Shown here: positions 7,653-19,418 of the stretch, in pieces
How positions within the stretch are numbered: the first letter of the stretch is position 1
Layout of the letters: each line of letters starts with the position of its first letter
Assembly (NCBI GenBank): GCA_050247255.1
Contig: JBFWUM010000008.1
Span: 33,485 to 97,484 of the forward strand
From: JBFWUM01 sp050247255
GTDB lineage: Bacteria > Acidobacteriota > Vicinamibacteria > Vicinamibacterales > UBA2999
Direction: 5' to 3'
Length of the DNA stretch: 64,000 nt
The notes under the pieces: model-generated
The model's input: the letters and a program-made list of their open reading frames with translations, nothing else
The model's database searches: none
Told to the model about the DNA's origin: nothing
Translations under genes and position numbers: made by a program

Positions 7653-8467
7653 GGCAGCTCCTCCTCGATGTTGACCAGGAAGCGCGCCAGCAGGAACGCG
7701 GCGACGAGGAACCCGGTCACGTAGGCGGCGGTTTCGACGCCGCTCACCGCGTGGCCCCAGGCGACGACGACCAGGGTGTTGGCGATGAGCGTCAGGAAGG
7801 TGGCGGCGGCCTTCATCAGCAGCGGGCCGGCCAGCGCCAGGCCGAGCGCCGTGCGTCGCCAGAGCCACAGGCCGCCGAAGAACAGCAGCGGCAGCAGGAC
7901 GATGCCGTCGATGGCCACGACGGTGCGCACCACCATGTCGGGGGCGTCGCCGGCGGCCAGGCGGCTGGCGACGAGCATCGTCCAGAGCCCGGCGAAGAAT
8001 GTGGCCGTCGCCACGAAATAGGCGGCGATGGCGCGGCGCGGCAGCCGCGGACCGGCGTGCGCGTCGAGCGCCGGCAGGTCGAGCGCGAACAGCAGCGCCA
8101 GGGCGCCGTACATGCCGAGCGACACGATCGCGATGTAGACCGGGAAGAGCCAGGTGACCGGCGCACCGAGCACGTAGAAGGCGTACGAGTAGGCGACGTA
8201 GAACAGCAGGCCGATCCAGCAGAGGAGGGCACGGGTCGAGCCGTGGCGGCCGGCCCATGCGCTGGCCGCGAGCATCGGGACGGCCAGCGTCAGGGTGACG
8301 GCGTCCTGTCCGAGAAATGAGGGGTAGGTGGTGGCGGCGGCGTCGTACCAGCCGCGCGGGCCCAGCGTGAGGCCGGCAATGGCGCTGCCGGCCAGCAGTG
8401 GGAGGAGGAGGCCCGTCATCCGGGAGACCAGCGTGATGTCTCCTGCCATCGGAAGTTGTCGTTGCAT
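7574..8467 (-). CDS. Polytopic membrane protein of unknown function
   Basis: The protein is 297 residues with about eight predicted TM helices. The ATG at 8467 has GGAGG 8 bases ahead. The last 25-30 residues (from about NIEEEL) turn Pro/Ser-rich and coincide with the overlap with the next gene, so the tail may be read-through of non-conserved sequence. It sits 46 bases after the small Cys protein and may belong to the TonB/dioxygenase transcription unit. Function unknown. Confidence 0.6.
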   Translation of the reverse strand: MQRQLPMAGDITLVSRMTGLLLPLLAGSAIAGLTLGPRGWYDAAATTYPSFLGQDAVTLTLAVPMLAASAWAGRHGSTRALLCWIGLLFYVAYSYAFYVLGAPVTWLFPVYIAIVSLGMYGALALLFALDLPALDAHAGPRLPRRAIAAYFVATATFFAGLWTMLVASRLAAGDAPDMVVRTVVAIDGIVLLPLLFFGGLWLWRRTALGLALAGPLLMKAAATFLTLIANTLVVVAWGHAVSGVETAAYVTGFLVAAFLLARFLVNIEEELPCTPEPLSSGVPCSSPPSPMALSARR

Positions 8468-8513
8468 GACGGGCCTCCCCGCCTGATGTGCCGCCGATTC
8501 GGACGAGGCGGTG

Positions 8514-8729
8514 CTACGCCTCGTCGTCTTCAGCGGTCTGCCAGTGCTCGCACACGTCGCACTCGGCTTCGGTGACCACGCGGCGGGTGCCGAAGGGCGT
8601 TGGGCGCACGCACATCCAGAGGCTCTCCGCGTGTCCGCGATCCGGGTCGGGCGTCAGCCGGCGCCCGGCACGGGCCCACTTGCACTCCCATGCCGCCTGC
8701 TTCATCGTCGTCGCGACCCTGAACGCCAT
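8514..8729 (-). CDS. Small Cys-containing protein, possible zinc ribbon
   Basis: The 71-residue product has four cysteines (C16, C40 and a CDVC pair at 57-60) that could form a zinc-ribbon or rubredoxin-like knuckle. The ATG at 8729 has a perfect AGGAGG and lies 10 bases after the dioxygenase large-subunit stop, so it is co-transcribed with it. It may help iron loading or be a small regulator of the dioxygenase; that is speculation. No family recognised. Confidence 0.6.
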   Translation of the reverse strand: MAFRVATTMKQAAWECKWARAGRRLTPDPDRGHAESLWMCVRPTPFGTRRVVTEAECDVCEHWQTAEDDEA

Positions 8730-8739
8730 GACCGACCTC

Positions 8740-9720
8740 CTAGAACTCCACGGGATACGGCGGGATGACGCCCCGCTGGTGCATCTCCGCCACCTTGTTG
8801 TCGTTGTTCTCCCAGACGATCAGCATCGACCGCTTGGGCGAGTAGCCGCGGTGGCGGATGTCGGCCGGCATGGCCGCCACGTCGCCGGCGCGCATGGTGA
8901 CCTTGGCCAGCGGCTTGCCGGTGGCCTTGTCCTCGATGTCCCAGAAGATCTCGTCGCTGACCTGCACGAACCACTCGACCCGGTCGTTGCCGTGCGTGAT
9001 CGGCAGCACGTGCTCCTCGGTCGTCGGGCAGAGCAGGCTGTCCTTGACCACCGAGCAGACCGACGGGTTCCAGGTGACGTCGGAGCGCGACAGGTAGGCG
9101 TAGAGATTGAACGCGTGGACGCGGTCGGCGAAGCCCGATTCGGCGTGCACCTCGGGCTCGTCCTGCCGCACGTCGAGGAACTGGCGGTTCACCGGGAAGC
9201 CGTTGTCGTCGGAGCGGCGCGGCGTGTCGCCGGACAGCCCGACCATGCGCTGGGCGACGACCCGCTGGCGCTTGATGGCCTTGACGTTCTCGCCGCGCTT
9301 CGGTCCGTAGGCCCGCCCCGTTTCGTCCGGCGCGGCAAACGGGTCGAACCCCTCGTTGGTCCAGTCGGCGAGCATGGCCTCGAAGACCGCCTTCAGCTCC
9401 TTCGCCTCGAACGTCTCGACGTGATGGCGGTTGGAGGCGCGGTAGCCCTCGTTGAACAGCCCGATGAAGAGCTCCACCGTGCCGTAGTGGTTGACCGTGC
9501 CGAGCACGCCGTCGAAGTTGACGGTGCCGTAGAAGAACCCCCAGGCGATGTCGCGCATCAGCGCGCGCAGGAACTCCTCGACCGGCATGACGTGGCGGCC
9601 GCCCGGATAGTGGATATGCACGAAGTACTCGTCGCGCGCAAACGTGAAGTGGCCGGCGTGGAACTCGCGGTAGCCGAGGTCCTTGCCCGGCGTCGCGGCG
9701 GCCTGCAGAACTGTGCTCAT
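8740..9720 (-). CDS. Hydroquinone 1,2-dioxygenase, large (catalytic) subunit
   Basis: The 326-residue cupin-type protein matches the large subunit of two-component hydroquinone dioxygenases (HapD/PnpD), which cleave hydroquinone to 4-hydroxymuconic semialdehyde with Fe(II). The iron-binding pattern known from PnpD (His, Asn two on, Glu six on, and a second His 47 after the first) is present as H243, N245, E249 (HGNDRVE) and H290 (DIRHRGYS). The small subunit lies just upstream. Substrate could be a related para-diol, since the family is narrow but varied; databases also label members hydroxyquinol dioxygenase. The ATG at 9720 has AGGAG. It is the third gene of the TonB-led operon. Confidence 0.8.
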   Translation of the reverse strand: MSTVLQAAATPGKDLGYREFHAGHFTFARDEYFVHIHYPGGRHVMPVEEFLRALMRDIAWGFFYGTVNFDGVLGTVNHYGTVELFIGLFNEGYRASNRHHVETFEAKELKAVFEAMLADWTNEGFDPFAAPDETGRAYGPKRGENVKAIKRQRVVAQRMVGLSGDTPRRSDDNGFPVNRQFLDVRQDEPEVHAESGFADRVHAFNLYAYLSRSDVTWNPSVCSVVKDSLLCPTTEEHVLPITHGNDRVEWFVQVSDEIFWDIEDKATGKPLAKVTMRAGDVAAMPADIRHRGYSPKRSMLIVWENNDNKVAEMHQRGVIPPYPVEF

Positions 9721-9739
9721 AACGCTCCTTCGGAAATGG

Positions 9740-10237
9740 CTACGCGGTCTGGCAGATCTCGGCCCAGCGCTCGATCGTCTCGGGGCCGGCAATGGTCTGG
9801 ACGAGCAGCGCGCCGGGGCGCGCGGCGACGAACTGATACGCGCCGCCGGCGGGCAGCAGCGCCATGTGGCCGCGGCGGGCGCGGACCCACCCCATGCGCC
9901 GCCCGCGCGGTTCGGCGGCGAGCCGCACCGCGCCTTCGGCGCCGGGGGTGACGACCGGCACGTCCGGCTGGATGTAGTGGATGGTGATGTCGCCATCCAT
10001 CACGAGCACCGCTTCGTCGTGCGCCGCGGCGTACCAGGGCGACGGCCCCTCGGCGCGCACGGCCTCGAGCACGTACTTCAGGTTCTTGCCGACGGCCACG
10101 CGCTCGTACGGCTTCGACTTCGCGGCGACGTCGAAGACGTTGGAGAAGGCGTAGTCCTTGGCGTTGTCATCGATGATGTCGACACCGCCCTTGCGGTAGT
10201 CGAGCAGCGATCCAAACTGCGTTGGGCTGGGTTGCAT
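9740..10237 (-). CDS. Hydroquinone 1,2-dioxygenase, small subunit
   Basis: The 165 residues equal the size of HapC/PnpC, the small subunit of hydroquinone dioxygenase. The fold reads as a cupin-like beta protein (AAHDEAVLVMDGDITIHYIQ, RRGHMALLPAGGAYQF) without an obvious full metal triad, as expected of a structural subunit. It is 19 bases upstream of the large subunit and 4 bases downstream of the TonB gene. This pairing and order support the assignment better than the sequence alone. Confidence 0.75.
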   Translation of the reverse strand: MQPSPTQFGSLLDYRKGGVDIIDDNAKDYAFSNVFDVAAKSKPYERVAVGKNLKYVLEAVRAEGPSPWYAAAHDEAVLVMDGDITIHYIQPDVPVVTPGAEGAVRLAAEPRGRRMGWVRARRGHMALLPAGGAYQFVAARPGALLVQTIAGPETIERWAEICQTA

Positions 10238-10241
10238 ACGG

Positions 10242-10994
10242 TCAGTACCTCCCCGATGCGTTCTGCGGGATGTTGAACGACAGCACGACGGTCAGAACGA
10301 ACGGCACGGGCCGCTCGTTCAGGATGACGGGCGAATAGCGCCACTGCGAGACGGCGGCGATCGCCGCCTTGTCGAGCAGCGGCACGGAGCGCAGCACCTT
10401 CACGTTCTGCACGTGCCCCTGCTCGTCGACGATCGCCTCGAGGATCACCGTGCCCTGGACCTGGGCCTTGACGGCAATCTCCGGGTAGATCGGCTCGACG
10501 CGGTGCACCAGGGTCGGCTGCTTGATATTGCCGCCGACGCGCACCGGCCCCTTCGGCGCGGGCGGCGGGGGCGGGGGCGGCGGCGGCGGCGCCTCCGGGA
10601 GGCCGCCGACAATGCCGCCGAACACTCCGCCGGGGATGCCGCCTTCGATGCCGCCCGGCATGCCTTCGTCGATGCCGGCCGTTGCCGCCGGTTCGGGCGT
10701 GATCTCCGAGGGCGCTTCAACGGGCGCGGCGTTCGGCGAGGCGGACACCGCCTTGACTGGCTCCTGCGCGCGCGCCGGCGCGGGGGGCGGCGGCGGGGGT
10801 GGCGGAGGCGGCGGCGCGGCGGCGACGAAGGCCATCATCGTGTCCGGCACGTCGGGCAGCGCGTTGGTGACGAAGAGGAGCGGGATGACGACGAGCGCGC
10901 CGATGGCGAGCACGTGCAGCGCGCTCGAGACGAGCACGGGGGTGCCGCCGCCGCCGGCCAGGTGTTTCTCCTTGCCCGTAATCAGATCGAACAT
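10242..10994 (-). CDS. TonB-family energy-transducing protein
   Basis: The 250-residue protein has a cytoplasmic start, one TM helix (about 20-45), two long polyproline runs (about 60-72 and 137-146) that would span the periplasm, and a C-terminal TonB domain (VEPIYPEIAVKAQVQGTVIL, VPLLDKAAIAAVSQWRYSP). TonB couples the inner-membrane proton motive force to outer-membrane receptors. Here it heads an operon with the hydroquinone dioxygenase genes, with no ExbB/ExbD or receptor beside it. The ATG has GGAGG upstream and lies 19 bases past the start predicted for a strong sigma-54 type promoter. Confidence 0.88.
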   Translation of the reverse strand: MFDLITGKEKHLAGGGGTPVLVSSALHVLAIGALVVIPLLFVTNALPDVPDTMMAFVAAAPPPPPPPPPPPAPARAQEPVKAVSASPNAAPVEAPSEITPEPAATAGIDEGMPGGIEGGIPGGVFGGIVGGLPEAPPPPPPPPPPAPKGPVRVGGNIKQPTLVHRVEPIYPEIAVKAQVQGTVILEAIVDEQGHVQNVKVLRSVPLLDKAAIAAVSQWRYSPVILNERPVPFVLTVVLSFNIPQNASGRY

Positions 10995-11021
10995 GACAGC
11001 CTCCGTATGGCACCCGGCACG

Positions 11022-11040
11022 TGTGCAAGTGATCGGCCAC
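11022..11040 (-). promoter_or_regulatory. Sigma-54 type promoter of the TonB/dioxygenase operon
   Basis: Minus strand TGGCCGATCACTTGCA has GG-N10-GC spacing and a full TTGCA -12 box. Predicted start is near 11013, with leader, GGAGG and ATG correctly placed behind it. Confidence 0.55.
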
Positions 11041-11101
11041 GGTCGAGATGCACGGAAGCTCGAAGGAATCTGGCGATCGCACGGCGTTCGCCGCTGGCGG
11101 A

Positions 11102-11139
11102 GCGCGGGTTATTTCGAGCGCGCGGGGAAAAGCCCGCGG
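11102..11139. promoter_or_regulatory. Tandem dyad upstream of the TonB promoter
   Basis: GCGCGGGTTATTTCGAGCGC (11102) is followed 18 bp on by GCGCGGGGAAAAGCCCGCGG (11120). Both have the GC-rich arms and A/T centre of the other dyads in the window. They sit about 65-100 bp behind the -24 element. Confidence 0.4.
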
Positions 11140-11161
11140 CGGAGGGACGCCGGCGATCTTC

Positions 11162-11725
11162 ATGTATCGTTCACGTGGGCTCACTGTGACCGACGACTTC
11201 GAGCGGCTGGCCGCCGCGCACAAGGACGCTGTGTATCGTCAGCTGATTCGCACCTGCGGCAACCAGGAGGACGCCGAGGACGTGCTCGTGGAGGCGCTGC
11301 TCAAGGCGTACCAGCACCTGGATCAGCTGCGCGAACACGGCGCCTTCCGCGCCTGGCTGGCGCAGATCGGGCGGCGCGTCTGCTGGCAGATGAAGCGGCG
11401 GGAGTCGCTCTCGCCGGTCATCCACCTGGCGGAGGCCGAATCGCGCGGGCAGGAGCTGGTCGACACCGGCCCCTCGCCGGAGGTCGCCGTCGCCCGGCAG
11501 CGGCTGCAGGCGCTGCTGCGCGAGGCGGTCGATCACCTCGACCCCGCGTCCCGCGCCGTCTACGTGCTGCGGGACCTGGAGGAGCGCTCCGGCGCGGAGG
11601 TCGCGCAGCAGCTCGGTATCTCGCTGGCGGCGGAGAAGTCGCGGCTGCACCGTGCCCGCGCCCAGGTCCGCGACTTTCTCGACCGCCGTCTCGCCGGCGA
11701 GGCGCCGGTTACGCCGCCTGCCTGA
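11162..11725 (+). CDS. ECF-type RNA polymerase sigma factor
   Basis: The 187-residue protein has a sigma region 2 (YRQLIRTCGNQEDAEDVLVE, then AFRAWLAQIGRRVCWQMKRR) and a region 4 helix-turn-helix (RAVYVLRDLEERSGAEVAQQ, SLAAEKSRLHRAR). It is divergent from the TonB operon and convergent with the efflux operon. No anti-sigma gene is adjacent. A GTG at 11186 is an equally possible start, because neither start has a good Shine-Dalgarno. Its 3' end overlaps the DUF2892 gene by 17 bases on the opposite strand. Confidence 0.8.
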   Translation: MYRSRGLTVTDDFERLAAAHKDAVYRQLIRTCGNQEDAEDVLVEALLKAYQHLDQLREHGAFRAWLAQIGRRVCWQMKRRESLSPVIHLAEAESRGQELVDTGPSPEVAVARQRLQALLREAVDHLDPASRAVYVLRDLEERSGAEVAQQLGISLAAEKSRLHRARAQVRDFLDRRLAGEAPVTPPA

Positions 11726-11903
11726 GGCCGATCCGCCGCAGCACGCTCATCATCGGACACCAGTTGGTGAACGCCGACTGGAACAGGTTGAGCCCGACGA
11801 ACAGCGTGAACCACAGGAAGTTCACGTGGACGTACATCCCGAGCAGCACGCTGAGCGCCACGAGGGCGCCCGCAATGAGCCGGAGCGCGCGTTCGACGGT
11901 CAT
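11709..11903 (-). CDS. DUF2892 (YgaP-like) small membrane protein
   Basis: The 64 residues match the DUF2892 pattern: MTVERALRLIAGALVALSV, a TM hairpin, then FTNWCPMMSVLRRIG with the conserved Cys-Pro. In the YgaP family this segment is the membrane tail behind a rhodanese domain; here it stands alone. The ATG at 11903 is preferred over 11909 because GGGAG then sits 6 bases upstream. It starts 2 bases after the RND pump stop, so it is the last gene of the efflux operon. Confidence 0.8.
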   Translation of the reverse strand: MTVERALRLIAGALVALSVLLGMYVHVNFLWFTLFVGLNLFQSAFTNWCPMMSVLRRIGLRQAA

Positions 11904-11905
11904 GA

Positions 11906-15105
<3,200 letters not shown>

Positions 15106-15109
<4 letters not shown>

Positions 15110-16317
15110 CGGCCTGCTCCTTCGGCCGTCGCGGACTCAGCGGTGACGCGGTTGCCGTCGACGAGCGCCGGCGGCGGGTCCACCACCACGACCTCGCCGG
15201 GATCGAGGCCGGCCATGACCTCGGCGCGGTCGCCGCTGATCAGGCCGGTCTGGAGGAGCCGCAGGCGCGCCACGCCGTCGTCCACCACGAACGCGGTGGC
15301 GACCTGGCCCTGCCACCGGATGGCGGCCGCCGGCACGAGCAGCGCGGTCCGGCCCCGCCCGTCGAATCGCACGCGGGCGAAACTGCCGGTCCGGGCGGCA
15401 TGGCCGGCGGGCAACGACACCTTCACGGTGAAGGCGCGCTGGTCAGCATCAACGGCGCGGGCGACCTCGAGGACGACGCCTTCGAGCGGCGAGCCGCCGG
15501 CGTCGAGCAGCACCTCGGCCCGGTCGCCTGGCGCCACGAGCGCGGCGCGCGCCTCGTCGACGCGCGCCTCGACGCGCGGCGCGCCGGCGGCATCGAGCCG
15601 GAGCAGCGGGACGCCAGGCGACGCGAGGTTGCCCGGGTCGGTCATCCGCTCGGTCACGAGCCCGGCGAAGGGAGCGCGGATCACGGTGAACCCGCGGGTG
15701 GTCTCGGCTGCGTCGGCCGCGGCGCGCGCCGCCGCCAGTTGCGACGCGGCCTGCTCGATTCGCGCCTGTGTTCCGGCCGTGCGCGCCGCGGCGGCGCTGC
15801 GCCTGGCTTCGGCCTCGTCCAGCTCCTGCGGCGTCGCGGCCTTGCGCGCGTGCAGCGCGGCGATGCGTGTGTGCCAGGCGTCGGCCAGCTGCTGATCGGC
15901 CATCGACGCGGCGTGCTCGGCCTTCGCCGCGACGACGGCCTGCTCGACCGCCGCGGTGGCGGCGGTTGCCTGCTGCGCCTGGGCGCCGAGCGCGCCGGCG
16001 TCGAGCACGACCAGCACCTGGCCGGCACGCACGCGATCGCCGGCGCGGACCCGCACCTCCGCCACCGGCGCGACCACGCGGCTCGTCACGACGGCGGTCG
16101 CACTGGCGGTCACCACGCCACCTGCCTCGATCGATTCGGGCAGCTCGGCGATCGCCGCGGCAACCGTCACGACAGGCACCGGGGGCGCGTCGGGCGCGCG
16201 GGTTCCGCGATCCTCCGAGGATCCGCAGGCCGCCAGCAGGACGATTGGCGTGACGGCGAGCAGGACAAGCATCATCGGCCGGCGGTATGTCGTCAGGTGT
16301 GGCATGACTTGGCTCAT
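15106..16317 (-). CDS. RND efflux periplasmic adaptor (HlyD/MFP), lipoprotein
   Basis: The 403-residue membrane-fusion protein has a lipobox ending at Cys31 (VLLAACGSS), a biotinyl-lipoyl half (VAEVRVRAGDRVRAGQVLVV), a long alpha-helical hairpin rich in Ala/Gln (about 110-205), the second lipoyl half (FTVIRAPFAGLVTER) and a beta-barrel domain. It links the RND pump to the TolC channel. Both ends overlap neighbours by ATGA, so the three genes are translationally coupled. Confidence 0.92.
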
Positions 16318-17648
16318 CGGGTTTCCAGGCGGCCTGCCGCGCGGTCGAGCATCACGCGCTCGAGGATGACGTCCATCGCCGCCGCGACCGCGCGCGCCTC
16401 GGCGTCGAGCGCGGCCTCGGCCGCCCGGAGCACGTCGGTGATGGACGCGAGTCCCGTGTCGTAGCGGTCGCGGACGATCCGCTGGCTCTCGCGGGCCTGT
16501 GCCAGCGCCGCCTCCCCGGCCGCGCCGCGGGCGCGCGCGGCGTCGAGTCGCGCCAGGGCGGTCCGAACTTCGAGATCGATGCGGCGCTCGACGGCTTCGC
16601 GCTCCGCAGCGGCCCGCGTGACGGCGTGGCCCGCCTCGGCGATGCGCGCCTGGTCGGCGAACCCGCGGAAGACGTTGATCCGCACCTCGGCGCCGACCAC
16701 CCAGCTCGATTGCTGGTCGGTGAGACTGTCGCCGTTCCACTCCCAGCCGCCCTGCAACCCGACCTGTGGCAGGAACGCGGCGCGTGATGCCCGTCGCGCG
16801 TTGTCGACCAGGCGTTCACGCAGTCCGGCCTCCGCCTGCTCGGGGCGCAACGCCAGAGCCCCGCGCACGAGCGCGTCGGCATCCGCCGGGGCGGCCGCCG
16901 CCACGGGCGGGATGAGGCGCAGTTGCGCATCGGCGGGAGCGCCAATCGCCTGGTGCAGCGTGAGCCGCGCCACCTCGAGATCGCCCCCGGTGGCAATCGC
17001 CCGCTCGCGCATGTCGGCCAGGTGCACCTCGACCGCCAGCACGTCGGCGTCGGTGACGATGCCGACGTCCCGCCGGGCGCGCGCCCGCGCCAGGTCGCTC
17101 TCGGCCGCCTCGACTCCCGCGGCGCTGGCGCGCTGCAAGGCGTCGAACTGGAGCACCTGGGCGAACGCCGCCGCGGCGGCGACTGCCAGGTCCTGGGTTG
17201 AACGCGAACGGGCCGCGGCCGCCAGGGCGCGGTTGATGTCGGCCTGCTCGACGCGCAGGCGGGCAAGGCCCGCGTCCCAGACCGGCTGAGCGGCCGTGAC
17301 GGCGGTCCTGACGTTGGTGACGGCGGAAGGGTGGTTCAGCCGATCGACGGCGAAATCAGCGGGCGTGAACCGCCGCTGTGACAGCAGCGAGCCGAAGACG
17401 AACACGGGCTGGTCGCCGCGCTGCGCTCCGACGCTGACGTCCACCGTCGGCAAGTAGCCGGCCCGTGCCTGGCGGACGCGCGCCTCCGCCTCCTGCTCGG
17501 CCGCGTCGAGCGCCCGGGCATCCGGCGTGGCGGTGCGGGCGCGCGCCATGGCATCGGACAGCGTGAGCGCCTCCTGCGCCCCGGCGGAGGTGGCGGCGAT
17601 TGCGAGCAGTACCGCGATGGCTGGAAGCCTGGCGATCAACGGGTCCAT
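16314..17648 (-). CDS. TolC-family outer membrane efflux protein
   Basis: The 444-residue protein has a signal peptide (cleavage near SAGAQ, about 25) and the TolC two-repeat layout of long helices with Ala/Arg/Glu heptads (ALDAAEQEAEARVRQARAGY; REAVERRIDLEVRTALARLD). It supplies the outer-membrane channel of the pump encoded downstream. It is the first gene of the operon. A dyad-like GCGGGGAAAGGATTCC lies at about 17690, but no well-placed -24/-12 element was found. Confidence 0.9.
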   Translation of the reverse strand: MDPLIARLPAIAVLLAIAATSAGAQEALTLSDAMARARTATPDARALDAAEQEAEARVRQARAGYLPTVDVSVGAQRGDQPVFVFGSLLSQRRFTPADFAVDRLNHPSAVTNVRTAVTAAQPVWDAGLARLRVEQADINRALAAAARSRSTQDLAVAAAAAFAQVLQFDALQRASAAGVEAAESDLARARARRDVGIVTDADVLAVEVHLADMRERAIATGGDLEVARLTLHQAIGAPADAQLRLIPPVAAAAPADADALVRGALALRPEQAEAGLRERLVDNARRASRAAFLPQVGLQGGWEWNGDSLTDQQSSWVVGAEVRINVFRGFADQARIAEAGHAVTRAAAEREAVERRIDLEVRTALARLDAARARGAAGEAALAQARESQRIVRDRYDTGLASITDVLRAAEAALDAEARAVAAAMDVILERVMLDRAAGRLETR

Positions 17649-17741
17649 TCCCTGCGGCCCGGTCTGAGCCGCTATTCAGACAGAGCCTCGGCGGCGGGGA
17701 AAGGATTCCGAGGGGTCGGGACACGACGTCAGGCGGCGGCG

Positions 17742-19418
17742 TCAGGGCAGCGACACGGTCGCGCGGGCGAGCACCTCGGAGGAGCCGCTCGCCATCGCGT
17801 CGTACCAGCCGACGAAACGGTTCGTTTCGGGCGCGTCATAGGCCCGCAGGTTGTCGGCCCAGCGGAAGCCGATGGACTGGTAGCGCAGCTCGACCTCAAC
17901 CTGGAAGGGACCCGTCCGTCCGGCCGTGGGCACGACGTACCGCACCCGGTCCCCTCCTGCGGCGAAATCGCCATCCTGCCGCGCCGCGCCCTGGACCGCC
18001 ACCTCGGCCGCCGCGGTGTCCTTGTCGAACCCGCGGGGAAGCAGGCGGTTGTCCTTGACGTAGCCGACGCCGCGCAGCAGCCCAGTCGTCACGGCGCCGT
18101 TCACGTCGCGCATGATCGGCTCGTAGATCTGGACCTGGTCCGCGCTCGTGATCTCGACATGGTGCGGCTCGAACCGGGCGGGGTCGTCGTCGTTGTCGTT
18201 GCCGCGGATGCGCCCCGACGGCTCGACGGCGCCCGACTCGAACAGCGCCCCGCCGTCGCGGTCGCGGACGACGAGGTGCAGCCACACGCGGCGCGACGGA
18301 TACGCGGTCGGCAGCTTGTGACCCGTCAGGTTGCGGACGGCGACGTCGAGGGTCAGTTGTCCCGGCGCCCCTGCCGCCGCGGTGACGGTCAGCGCCGCGG
18401 TATCGCGCTGGAGCTGCGCGATCGTGGCGGCGGCCGTGGCCTCGATCTCCTGCGGCAGCGCCTCGACGCCGAGGTCGGCGCGATAGCGATTCAGCATCCG
18501 GAGCATGAAGAAGTTGCCGCCGAGGAAGGTGTGGCGGCCAAGGCCCGTCCGCTCCTCGCCGAGGACCGATGCCATGCGCGTCGCGTCCCGCACCTCCGGC
18601 ATGTGGCACGACTGGCAGCTCCGCTCCTGGCGGAAGGCGCTGTGCTGCCATTCCAGGTACGGCACCTGTTCGGGGAGCTCACCGAGCACGTCGCCGTTGG
18701 GGCCGAGCGCCTGCGTGAAGAGCGTGTGACACGTGGCGCACATCTCCGACTCGCGCAGGTGGGTCGCCTCGGCCGGCGTCATCCCGGTCGCCGAGCGCAT
18801 CAGCGTCTGCCGTCCCCGGTCGATGTCGAACGGGCCGAACATGCGCCGCTCGCCCGACCCGGTCGGCTGGGCCAGCACGAAGCCGCCGTTGAAGCTCTCG
18901 CGCGTGCCGAGGCGTTCCGGCCCTATCTGATGACACACCGTGCACGACACGCCGTCGGCGGCGAGGCGATCGTCGTCGCTCGTGCCGGCGCTGATCGGCA
19001 GGTGCGCGAAGATCTCGGAGTGGCGGTTCTCGGCGCGCGCCCGCGTCGCCGACATCGGCATGTGGCAGAGCGAGCAGTCGTTCTGGATCTCTTCGGCGGC
19101 TTCGGGGTGGTCGATGATTTCGCGGCGGACGCCGGCGTGCCAGTACGGATCCCGCGACGAGTTCGCCATCATCGACGCGCGCCAGGAGACGCCGATCGAC
19201 ACGTCCTCGCCAGACGGGGTGGTCAGGCCGTTGTGGCAGGCCATGCAGTCGTGCGAGGTGACGAACAGCGACTCCGGGTGTCCGGGCGGCAGCGGCACGG
19301 GCGCGTCCGCCACCTGGCCCGCGGCCCCCGGCAGCGTCATGAACACGGCCGTCAGCCACGCGGCGACCATCGCCGGAAGCCATCCTGCCCGCGTCCTCTT
19401 GTGCATGCGTGTCCTCAT
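17742..19418 (-). CDS. Pentaheme c-type cytochrome, secreted
   Basis: The 558-residue protein has a signal peptide (about 1-35) and five CxxCH motifs (CMACH, CSLCH, CTVCH, CATCH, CQSCH) in the N-terminal 300 residues. The C-terminal half is beta-rich (RNLTGHKLPTAYPSRRVWLH) and has no heme. This layout resembles the multiheme cytochrome c-554/NrfA-like fold group of periplasmic or surface electron carriers. The start overlaps the stop of the upstream cytochrome/barrel gene by ATGA, so the two products are probably made in equal amounts and work together. Confidence 0.85.
   Translation of the reverse strand: MRTRMHKRTRAGWLPAMVAAWLTAVFMTLPGAAGQVADAPVPLPPGHPESLFVTSHDCMACHNGLTTPSGEDVSIGVSWRASMMANSSRDPYWHAGVRREIIDHPEAAEEIQNDCSLCHMPMSATRARAENRHSEIFAHLPISAGTSDDDRLAADGVSCTVCHQIGPERLGTRESFNGGFVLAQPTGSGERRMFGPFDIDRGRQTLMRSATGMTPAEATHLRESEMCATCHTLFTQALGPNGDVLGELPEQVPYLEWQHSAFRQERSCQSCHMPEVRDATRMASVLGEERTGLGRHTFLGGNFFMLRMLNRYRADLGVEALPQEIEATAAATIAQLQRDTAALTVTAAAGAPGQLTLDVAVRNLTGHKLPTAYPSRRVWLHLVVRDRDGGALFESGAVEPSGRIRGNDNDDDPARFEPHHVEITSADQVQIYEPIMRDVNGAVTTGLLRGVGYVKDNRLLPRGFDKDTAAAEVAVQGAARQDGDFAAGGDRVRYVVPTAGRTGPFQVEVELRYQSIGFRWADNLRAYDAPETNRFVGWYDAMASGSSEVLARATVSLP

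Noticed and set aside
17649..17720. Sigma-54 promoter for the TolC-led efflux operon
   Set aside because: The only GG-N10-GC match would start transcription at or inside the ATG; only a dyad-like sequence remains.
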